A DNA stretch of 9,696 nt from CAYTQK01 sp964439745 (GTDB lineage: Bacteria; Desulfobacterota; Desulfobacteria; Desulfobacterales; Desulfosudaceae). A model generated the notes under the pieces. The model saw nothing but the letters and a program-made list of their open reading frames with translations, was not told the DNA's origin and ran no database searches. Position 1 is the stretch's first letter, and the number at the start of each line of letters is the position of its first letter. The stretch is from the NCBI GenBank assembly GCA_964439745.1, contig CAYTQK010000114.1, forward strand, positions 1 through 9,696. The letters run 5' to 3'. The translations under genes were made by a program, and so were the position numbers. Shown here in pieces: positions 1-5,500 of this stretch.

Positions 1-1190
1 ACATCGTCGGTGATGCCGACGGTAAAATGATGCTTGGGCGCATCAGCGGCCATGTTGTCGTACACGGCCTTGACCATGCTGGGGGTAAACTCCTTGGAAC
101 TGAGACCGTAGCGGCCGCTCAAGATATCCGGGGTCTGCTTCTTTTCCAGGTAAGCGGTGCAGATATCTTCGTACAGGGGTTCGCCCACGGCGCCGCGTTC
201 CTTGGTCCGGTCCATCACCGTGATCGTCCGGGCGGTGTCGGGAATGGCCGCCAGAAAATGTTCGCTGGAAAAGGGGCGGAACAGCCGCACCTTGACCAGA
301 CCGACTTTTTCCCCCTTGGCGGCCAGGTAATTGACCGTCTCCTCGATGGTTTCGCAGGCGGAGGTCATGGAGACGATAACGCGGTCGGCATCAGGCGCGC
401 CGACGTAGTCAAATAGGTGATAGGGACGGCCGGTCAGCGCGCTGACCTTTTCCATGTATTTTTCCACGATGGCCGGCACCCGGGTATAGTACGGATTGGC
501 CGCCTCGAAATTCTGAAAGTAGATATCCGGATTCTGGGCGGTCCCGCGCACTTCCGGACGCTCGGGATTAGCGCCCCGGGCCCGGAAGGCTTTTAAGGCG
601 TCATAATTGACCAGCCTGGCCATGTCCTCGTAATCGACGGCCTGGACTTTCTGAATTTCATGGGAGGTCCGGAAACCGTCAAAAAAATGAACAAAAGGCA
701 GGCTGGCCTCAATGGCCGACAAGTGGGTCACCAGCCCCAGGTCCAGGACCTCCTGCACCGAAGCCGAGGCGATCATGCAGAAACCGGTCTGCCGCACGGC
801 CATGGCATCCTGGTGGTCGCCGAAAATGGACAGGGCGTGACCGGCAATGGAGCGGGCGGTGACATGGATGACGCCGGGCAGCAGTTCACCGGACATCTTG
901 TACATATTGGGAATCATCAGCAGCAGCCCCTGGGAGGCCGTAAAGGTCGAGGTCAGCGACCCGCCGGCCAGGGAACCGTGGGCCGCCGCGGCCGCGCCGG
1001 CCTCGGACTGCATCTGGCGGACCAGCATGGGTTGTCCGAAAATATTTTTGGCGCCGGCCGCCGCCCATTCGTCCGCGGTCTCGCCGATGGGGGAAGAGGG
1101 TGTTATCGGATACAGTGTCGCCACATCGCTCATGGCATAAGCCACGTAAGCGGCAGCCGTATTTCCGTCAATTGTTTTCATGGTTGCCAT
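1..1190 (-). CDS. nifJ: Pyruvate:ferredoxin (flavodoxin) oxidoreductase, N-terminal part, cut by the left edge
   Basis: Oxidises pyruvate with CoA to acetyl-CoA and CO2, passing electrons through TPP and Fe-S clusters to ferredoxin or flavodoxin in the cytoplasm. About 396 residues are visible, against roughly 1,170-1,200 for the whole single-chain enzyme, so domain I (TPP pyrimidine-binding) and domain II are present and the Fe-S and C-terminal TPP domains lie off the window. I read YPITPSSPIGE at residues 27-37, MQSEAG around 60-65, TASQGLLLMIPNMYK around 84-98, TARSIAGHALSIFGDHQDAM from about 111, and RYGLSSKEFTP near the edge. T30, E63 and R113 line up, with a constant offset of one, with catalytic Thr31, Glu64 and Arg114 of the Desulfovibrio africanus enzyme (recalled). 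The start at 1190 is chosen because GAAAGGAG (1198-1205) lies 7 nt upstream; an in-frame ATG at 1181 has worse spacing. It is divergent from mlaA. An indolepyruvate or 2-oxoacid paralogue is unlikely given these motifs. Confidence 0.96.
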   Translation of the reverse strand, partial: MATMKTIDGNTAAAYVAYAMSDVATLYPITPSSPIGETADEWAAAGAKNIFGQPMLVRQMQSEAGAAAAAHGSLAGGSLTSTFTASQGLLLMIPNMYKMSGELLPGVIHVTARSIAGHALSIFGDHQDAMAVRQTGFCMIASASVQEVLDLGLVTHLSAIEASLPFVHFFDGFRTSHEIQKVQAVDYEDMARLVNYDALKAFRARGANPERPEVRGTAQNPDIYFQNFEAANPYYTRVPAIVEKYMEKVSALTGRPYHLFDYVGAPDADRVIVSMTSACETIEETVNYLAAKGEKVGLVKVRLFRPFSSEHFLAAIPDTARTITVMDRTKERGAVGEPLYEDICTAYLEKKQTPDILSGRYGLSSKEFTPSMVKAVYDNMAADAPKHHFTVGITDD

Positions 1191-1299
1191 AAAAAGACTC
1201 CTTTCTGATACACTACAGATGGTTTTTGTCACAGAACGAACAAGCAGCCATAGAACCAGAAGACCCGCGGCGGAGACTGCCCGCTGGGCACAGCTTATA

Positions 1300-1328
1300 A
1301 ATGTAATATAACTTTTTCACCGTGTAAA
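1300..1328 (-). promoter_or_regulatory. Candidate sigma-70-type promoter for nifJ
   Basis: On the minus strand, TTTACA (1323-1328) is followed after exactly 17 nt by TACATT (1300-1305), matching the -35 consensus at 5 of 6 and the -10 at 4 of 6 positions. It lies in a markedly AT-rich patch (about 1294-1338) inside otherwise GC-rich DNA, and would give a leader of roughly 100 nt before the nifJ start. Alternative TATA-like hexamers in the same patch could serve either strand. Judged by eye only. Confidence 0.4.
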
Positions 1329-1448
1329 TATAAAAATTGCCCTCTGCTCATCGGCTTGCGTTCCGGCCCGGTAGTGTGGTAAAAAGGGGCAGCATGCTGG
1401 ACAAAAAGGATGAGTCAACCATAACCCGTAAAAAAGGGGAACCCCGGA

Positions 1449-2294
1449 ATGCCAATAAGCATCCCCGCTTTTTTTATACAGCCGGTGTTTCTTCTGCTGG
1501 GTGTCGGCCTGATGATCTGCAGCGCCTTTCCGGCCGCAGCCGATCCCGTGGGCGAACTGTCGTCGTCTATGTCCCCCTCCTCAATGGATATCATTGACGA
1601 CTCCAACCGCAAAACAGTCAGCGAAGAGCCGACTGACGATTTTGACGATTTTACGGAATTTGAAGAATTTGACGAAGAAGATGAACAGCCGGCCGTATTC
1701 GATCCCCTGGGCGGATACAACCGGGTCATGACCCGCATTAACGACCGGCTATATTACCTGGTACTGAAACCTGCCGCCCGGGGATATAGCTGGGTGGTGG
1801 TTGAACCGGCCCGGAAAAGCATCGCCCATTTTTTTACCAACCTGGGGTTCCCGATCCGTTTTATTAACAACTTGTTACAGTTGAAAGGCGAACGGGCCGC
1901 CACGGAAGTGGTCCGGTTCATCGTCAACACCAGCATCGGGGTGGCCGGGCTATGGGACCCGGCCACCGAGATGATGGACCTGCCCCTGTATAACGAGGAT
2001 TTCGGTCAGACCCTGGGACATTACGGCCTGGGCGGCGGCTTCCATATTGTGCTGCCCCTGCTGGGACCGTCCAACCTGCGGGATCTTGGCGGTCACATTG
2101 CCGACCGGCCGTTGAATCCCCTCAGCCACATCGACCAGAGCTACACCGAACTGATCGTCCGCTCGGTTAAAACCGTCAACGGAACCTCCCTGCGGCTCGG
2201 CCAGTATGAAGCCATGACCGAGGACACCGTGGACCTGTATATTTTCCTGCGGGAAGCGTATCGTCAGAACCGCAACAAACAGATAGAGGAGTAA
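1449..2294 (+). CDS. mlaA: MlaA (VacJ) family outer-membrane phospholipid transport protein
   Basis: MlaA sits in the outer membrane and removes misplaced phospholipids from the outer leaflet, handing them to periplasmic MlaC. The 281-residue product has an N-terminal hydrophobic signal (about 6-31, ending FPAAA before D32), a low-complexity acidic stretch (about 62-79), and a complete MlaA domain from about 84 to 278. Diagnostic motifs are DPLGGYNR (85-92), FGQTLGHYGLG (185-195), LPLLGPSNLRDLGG (202-215) and VDLYIFLREAY (261-271). The same pattern occurs in E. coli MlaA. A classic lipobox is not evident: C24 is preceded by L-M-I, with Ile at -1 where Gly, Ala or Ser is expected, so it may be cleaved by signal peptidase I rather than lipidated. 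The start is supported by AAGGGGA (1434-1440) 8 nt upstream; the upstream in-frame ATG at 1410 is closed by a stop after four codons. mlaC follows immediately. Confidence 0.95.
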   Translation: MPISIPAFFIQPVFLLLGVGLMICSAFPAAADPVGELSSSMSPSSMDIIDDSNRKTVSEEPTDDFDDFTEFEEFDEEDEQPAVFDPLGGYNRVMTRINDRLYYLVLKPAARGYSWVVVEPARKSIAHFFTNLGFPIRFINNLLQLKGERAATEVVRFIVNTSIGVAGLWDPATEMMDLPLYNEDFGQTLGHYGLGGGFHIVLPLLGPSNLRDLGGHIADRPLNPLSHIDQSYTELIVRSVKTVNGTSLRLGQYEAMTEDTVDLYIFLREAYRQNRNKQIEE

Positions 2295-2299
2295 TGATC

Positions 2300-2893
2300 A
2301 TGCGCCAATGCTTACTTGCGGCAGCCCTGCTGCCAATGCTGCTTGTTCTGCCCTTCCTGCCGGCCGCCGCCGGCCAGACCGACGAGGTGGAAGCCCTGCT
2401 GAAATCCAAGATAGACAGCGTTCTTTCCATACTGAGCCAGGTTCAGTCCACGGAAAAGAAACGGCAGCAGATCATGGAGACAATCAGCCCGGTCATTGAT
2501 TTTCCCCTCATGGCCAAACTGTCCCTGGGGAAAAGCAACTGGCAGCGCCTCGATGCAGACCAGCAGAAGCGCTTTGTCGATCTGTTCGTGGCCCGGCTGA
2601 AAAGCTCTTACCTGGAGAAGACATCCCTCTACTCCGACCAGGAGGTGGTCTATGAACAGCCGGCAGCCAGCCAGGGCAAGGTTCACATTCCCACCCGGAT
2701 CATTACCAAGGACAAGCGGGTGAAGGTTATCTACAAGTTCTACCGGACCGGCAGCGGCTGGCAGGTATATGATATCGAGATCGAGGGCGTCAGCTTTATC
2801 AAGAGCTACCGCTCCCAGTTTAACGAAATTCTGCGAAACGGCAACGTGTCCGACCTGTTTGCCTCCCTGGAAAAATCCGTCGGGAAAAAATAG
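2300..2893 (+). CDS. mlaC: MlaC (Ttg2D) family periplasmic phospholipid-binding protein
   Basis: MlaC-type proteins are soluble periplasmic carriers that shuttle phospholipids between the outer-membrane MlaA complex and the inner-membrane MlaFEDB ABC transporter. The product has a signal peptide (hydrophobic to about residue 22, then PAAAG) followed by one Tol_Tol_Ttg2 domain. Visible family features are ISPVIDFPLMAKLSLG, the W-x-x-L-DADQQKRFVDLFVARLKSSY helix, the strand segment KVIYKFYRTGSGWQVYDIEI and the closing GVSFIKSYRSQFNEIL. About 200 residues is normal for the family. An in-frame ATG at 2294 overlaps the mlaA stop by one base, but the strong AGAGGAG (2285-2291) is only 2 nt from it and 8 nt from the ATG at 2300, so I prefer 2300. 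Overlap with mlaA implies translational coupling. No mlaD, mlaE, mlaF or mlaB gene lies beside it. Confidence 0.92.
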   Translation: MRQCLLAAALLPMLLVLPFLPAAAGQTDEVEALLKSKIDSVLSILSQVQSTEKKRQQIMETISPVIDFPLMAKLSLGKSNWQRLDADQQKRFVDLFVARLKSSYLEKTSLYSDQEVVYEQPAASQGKVHIPTRIITKDKRVKVIYKFYRTGSGWQVYDIEIEGVSFIKSYRSQFNEILRNGNVSDLFASLEKSVGKK

Positions 2894-2929
2894 CGGCCGA
2901 TCCAGGAACGAAAAAAGAAAGAAAACGGC

Positions 2930-3634
2930 ATGAAAACCAGCAAATCCATTTTCGCGCCCGCCCTGGCGGGACTTCTTGTTGGGGCGGGATTTCTCCTGGT
3001 CGCGGTGGAAGCCGCTTTTTATTTTCTGCTGCCGGCCGCGCCGCCGTCCTGGCTGGCCGGAATTTTACCGGCCGCCGGATTCAGGCCGGCAGTCATGGGC
3101 CTTGCCGGCGGCCTGTTTGTCCTGGTAGCCCTGCTGCAGTGGCTGTCTCTGCGGTGTTCCCGGGCCAGGCTCCGCGCCGCCGGGAATGCCGAAAAAGCAG
3201 ACGACCTGGCGTCCGCCGCCGGGCCTTCGGAAAAGGAGAGACATCGTCATCGCGACACCCGGCTGTATCTCCACCTCCTCTCGGTTCTGCAGACCGAGGG
3301 ACGCCTGCTGGATTTTTTCAACGAGGACCTGCAAAATTACGAAGATGCCCAGATCGGGGCGGCCGCCCGGGGGGTTCATGACAACTGCCGGCAGGCCCTG
3401 GCCCGCCATCTCACCCTGCGGCCGGCGGTGGCCCGGGCCGAGGGGCAGACGGTCACGGTCGACCCCCGGACCGAACCGGACCAATACCAGCTCAGCGGTA
3501 ATGTCACCGGCGAGCCCCCCTTCCAGGGCACCCTCACCCATCCCGGCTGGCGGGCCGAAGCGGTGAATATTCCCGACTTTTCATTTACCGGTGATCCCCA
3601 CCTCATCGCCCCGGCCGGGGTGAAGATTTCCTGA
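2930..3634 (+). CDS. DUF2760-family membrane-anchored protein, function unknown
   Basis: A 234-residue protein with two predicted membrane helices (about 7-33 and 52-74), then an Arg-rich stretch (75-82), a charged linker (84-110) and a C-terminal globular domain (about 111-234). The positive charges at the N-terminus and after the second helix suggest a hairpin with both ends in the cytoplasm. I assign the C-terminal part to DUF2760 from motifs such as LLSVLQTEGRLLDFF (116-130), YEDAQIGAAARGVHDNCR (137-154), LSGNVTGEPPFQGTLTHPGW (188-207) and the ending LIAPAGVKI; this is recalled from family members, not searched. DUF2760 genes are often next to an Hsp70/DUF3731 gene (memory), and such a gene lies downstream at 5501 but not adjacent. 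The gene begins 36 nt after mlaC with no terminator between, so it is probably co-transcribed with mlaA-mlaC. Its ribosome-binding site is weak (A/G-rich, no GGAG). The biochemical role is unknown. Confidence 0.8.
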   Translation: MKTSKSIFAPALAGLLVGAGFLLVAVEAAFYFLLPAAPPSWLAGILPAAGFRPAVMGLAGGLFVLVALLQWLSLRCSRARLRAAGNAEKADDLASAAGPSEKERHRHRDTRLYLHLLSVLQTEGRLLDFFNEDLQNYEDAQIGAAARGVHDNCRQALARHLTLRPAVARAEGQTVTVDPRTEPDQYQLSGNVTGEPPFQGTLTHPGWRAEAVNIPDFSFTGDPHLIAPAGVKIS

Positions 3635-3650
3635 ACCGTCCCGAAACAGG

Positions 3651-5165
3651 TCATGCGGTCCGCGCCAGGCGCTCGGCCACCAGGTCGGCGCAGTCCATGC
3701 CGCTCTGGCAGGCCAGTTCCGTGCCCACCCCGCGGGCAGTTCCGGCGCAGTCCCCGGCCAGGTACAGGCCGGCCACCGGGGTGGCATGCCCGGGCCGACC
3801 GGCCCCGCTCTGGCCGGTTGTCTGGGCAGTGGAAATGGCCGCCCCGCTTTTTTTGCCGATCCAGGCGGCCAGCGCCCGCACCGTCCATTGATCGCAAAAA
3901 ATGGTATTTTCCCGCAATCCGGGGATGACGGCCTCCAGGGCCGTCATCATGCGCTCCAGCCAGCGCCGGGGGGAATCCTGCCGGGGCACCTCCAGGTGGG
4001 GCGCCCCGGCCACGGCGGTAATCAGCTGGCAGCCGGGCGGGGCCAGTCCCGGATCATAATTGGACGGCACCGGTACGTACAGGGGCACATATTCTCCCAC
4101 CCGGCCGGCCATGGCCTCGGCGTACAATTCCCGCATGAGGGCTTCGGTGACCTCCCCCTCCCGCCGGGTCGGGTAGACCCCTACCAGGGAGCCGGCCCGT
4201 ACGAGCGGCCGGCGCAGGCCGATCTTGGCCTGAAACGCCGTCATGGAGGGAACCAGGGCCTCCACCTCCCGCAGATAAGCGGCCGGAAAATATTGCCGGC
4301 CGGCCATGGTTAAAATGGTATCCTTGACGGCCGAGGTGCTGATCACGACCCGGCTGGTAATTGTCTCCCCGCTACGCAGCATCACCCCGCGGACAGCGGC
4401 CGGTCGGCCGGAAATCATGATTTTTTCCACCGGCGCCCGCAGGCGGACGATGGCCCCGTGTTTTTCCGCCCCGCCCAGAAAAGTGGCCGGGATGGTCACC
4501 GCCCCGCCCCGGGGATAGCGCACGGCCAGGCCGGAGGCGGCCATTTTCTGGAAATTCCAGATGGATTCCCCGGCCGACGCCTCCCAGATGGGCAGAACGA
4601 AATAAAGCCCCATCAGAAAACCGATCACGGTCAGCACTTGGATATTGCGGGTATACCGCTTCATGAAGGACTCGATGGAAACGCTGTCCAGGGCCTCGAT
4701 CTGCCGCGGTTTCATGCGCAGCATGTCGGCAAACATCCGTAGCAGGGCCGGATATTCCCGCACCGGGATGTCGGCCTGCCAGAGAAAATGAATCAGAAAG
4801 GGCAGCTTGGGCAGCCAGCCGGGCGGCACGGCGATATCCAGGTTGAACCCCCGCAGGTGAGTCATGGGATTGACCTGGACAAACCGGATCGGTTCCCCCA
4901 GGCCCAGCCGGCGGGTACAGTCTCCAAAGGGCCCCCGGTTACCCCGGATGAACAAATGGGTGCCGGCATCCACCTTAAAGCCGTGCCGGCGATAATAGGA
5001 GCAGGAGCCGCCGGGTCGGGCGTTTTTTTCCAGGATAAGCGTCTTCAGGCCGCGGACCGCGCAGATGGCTCCGGCCGCGGCCCCGCCCAGGCCGGTACCG
5101 ATGACGATGACGTCAAATTCAGGCCGGCCGGCCATGTCGCCCTGCTCTTCGCTGTGCCTTGACAA
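3651..5165 (-). CDS. FAD-dependent oxidoreductase, phytoene desaturase/CrtISO-like family
   Basis: A 504-residue flavoprotein of the phytoene desaturase / carotenoid isomerase / retinol saturase-like superfamily, which binds FAD and oxidises, isomerises or reduces hydrophobic polyenes; the substrate cannot be told from sequence. An N-terminal Rossmann FAD site reads VIVIGTGLGG (19-28) with the ribose-binding Glu of LILEKN at about residue 46, followed by RPGGSCSYYRRHGFKVDAGTHL. The second FAD segment, GLYLAGDCAGTARGVGTE, lies near residues 466-483. The middle carries hydrophobic stretches typical of a membrane-associated substrate domain. The start is TTG at 5165: GGAAGGA (5174-5180) sits 8 nt upstream. 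An ATG at 5135 (residue 11) is an alternative with a weaker AGGG and would put the Rossmann strand nearer the N-terminus. There are no carotenoid genes nearby. It is tail-to-tail with DUF2760 (16 nt apart) and divergent from Hsp70. Confidence 0.9.
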   Translation of the reverse strand: MSRHSEEQGDMAGRPEFDVIVIGTGLGGAAAGAICAVRGLKTLILEKNARPGGSCSYYRRHGFKVDAGTHLFIRGNRGPFGDCTRRLGLGEPIRFVQVNPMTHLRGFNLDIAVPPGWLPKLPFLIHFLWQADIPVREYPALLRMFADMLRMKPRQIEALDSVSIESFMKRYTRNIQVLTVIGFLMGLYFVLPIWEASAGESIWNFQKMAASGLAVRYPRGGAVTIPATFLGGAEKHGAIVRLRAPVEKIMISGRPAAVRGVMLRSGETITSRVVISTSAVKDTILTMAGRQYFPAAYLREVEALVPSMTAFQAKIGLRRPLVRAGSLVGVYPTRREGEVTEALMRELYAEAMAGRVGEYVPLYVPVPSNYDPGLAPPGCQLITAVAGAPHLEVPRQDSPRRWLERMMTALEAVIPGLRENTIFCDQWTVRALAAWIGKKSGAAISTAQTTGQSGAGRPGHATPVAGLYLAGDCAGTARGVGTELACQSGMDCADLVAERLARTA

Positions 5166-5294
5166 TCCGCTGATCCTTCCCGCCTCCGGCCCGCCCCTGG
5201 CGGCCGCTTCCTTTGGGCCGCGGCTTTAGTTTTCAGAGACTTTCGCGGCGGCCGCTTTTTACATGATAACCGATTTCACCGGCAAGTCCTGCTA

Positions 5295-5324
5295 TTCACG
5301 TCCATTATCACGCCCTTACGTGAA
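5295..5324. repeat. Perfect 7-bp inverted repeat, TTCACGT-N16-ACGTGAA
   Basis: The arms at 5295-5301 and 5318-5324 are exact reverse complements. The 16-nt centre contains ATTATC, which on the minus strand reads GATAAT, a candidate -10 for the FAD oxidoreductase gene. Arm spacing suits a dimeric regulator better than an RNA hairpin, and no T-run follows. The cognate regulator is not in the window. Confidence 0.45.
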
Positions 5325-5330
5325 AAACAA
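5304..5330 (-). promoter_or_regulatory. Candidate promoter for the FAD oxidoreductase gene
   Basis: On the minus strand TTGTTT (5325-5330) is followed after 15 nt by GATAAT (5304-5309, 5 of 6 to TATAAT). The spacing is short and the -35 only moderate. The -10 lies between the arms of the TTCACGT inverted repeat. It would give a leader of about 130 nt before the TTG start. Confidence 0.3.
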
Positions 5331-5340
5331 GGTCCCTCCG

Positions 5341-5366
5341 CCGGGGCTTGATTTGACAAGCCCGGG
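5341..5366. repeat. GC-rich inverted repeat overlapping the Hsp70 promoter -35
   Basis: CCGGGGCTTG (5341-5350), a 6-nt centre ATTTGA, then CAAGCCCGGG (5357-5366). The arms pair over ten positions with one mismatch (third base), seven of them contiguous next to the loop. The right arm and loop contain the TTGACA hexamer of the candidate Hsp70 promoter. No gene on the plus strand ends nearby, and no T-run follows on either strand, so a terminator is less likely than an operator. It does not resemble CIRCE (TTAGCACTC-N9-GAGTGCTAA). Confidence 0.5.
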
Positions 5367-5381
5367 ATTCAGACTTATTTT
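5353..5381 (+). promoter_or_regulatory. Candidate sigma-70-type promoter for the Hsp70-family gene
   Basis: A perfect TTGACA (5353-5358) is followed after 17 nt by TATTTT (5376-5381, 4 of 6 to the -10 consensus). A perfect TATAAT also occurs at 5390-5395; its best-spaced -35 would be TTCAGA (5368-5373, 16-nt spacer), so two overlapping promoters are possible. Either gives a leader of roughly 100 nt before the ATG at 5501. I see no clear sigma-32-type CTTGAA/CCCCAT pair. Confidence 0.5.
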
Positions 5382-5434
5382 ACCTTCTTTATAATATGGT
5401 TTCGTTTTTCGGGAGGATCAAAAGGCCCCGGACC

Positions 5435-5491
5435 ATGCTTTTTCTGCTGGCAGCAACCTGGTTTCAGCCGCCATTTTGGATGGCCGGATAA
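5435..5491 (+). CDS. Possible 18-codon leader peptide ahead of the Hsp70-family gene
   Basis: A short open frame in the probable Hsp70 leader encodes MLFLLAATWFQPPFWMAG and stops 9 nt before the Hsp70 ATG. AAAGG (5421-5425) lies 9 nt upstream as a weak ribosome-binding site, and a stronger GGGAGGA (5411-5417) is too far away. The peptide is hydrophobic, with two Trp and a Pro-Pro, a composition that could slow ribosomes. A chance ORF of this length is common, so this is tentative. The rest of 5166-5500 holds the promoters and inverted repeats listed separately and no other gene that I can see. Confidence 0.2.
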   Translation: MLFLLAATWFQPPFWMAG

Positions 5492-5500
5492 AGGATATCC

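Noticed and set aside
660..1208. Plus-strand open frames across the left end
   Set aside because: They are antisense to clearly coding nifJ sequence, whose catalytic residues and motifs are all in frame on the minus strand.
1278..1290. TGCCC-GCT-GGGCA hairpin in the nifJ leader
   Set aside because: A 5-bp stem with a 3-nt loop and no T-run; expected by chance in GC-rich sequence.
1436..1445. GGGGAACCCC palindrome at the mlaA ribosome-binding site as a translational switch
   Set aside because: The loop is too small for the full stem; the remaining 3-bp stem is too weak to claim.
3376..4313. Several overlapping open frames at the DUF2760/FAD oxidoreductase junction
   Set aside because: Arg/Pro/Gly-rich shadow frames with no domain motifs; the two annotated genes account for the sequence.
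3630..4320. High density of GGCCGG/CCGGCC tetramer-type repeats as REP-like elements
   Set aside because: They fall inside codons for Ala, Gly, Arg and Pro throughout the window and form no spaced, conserved unit.
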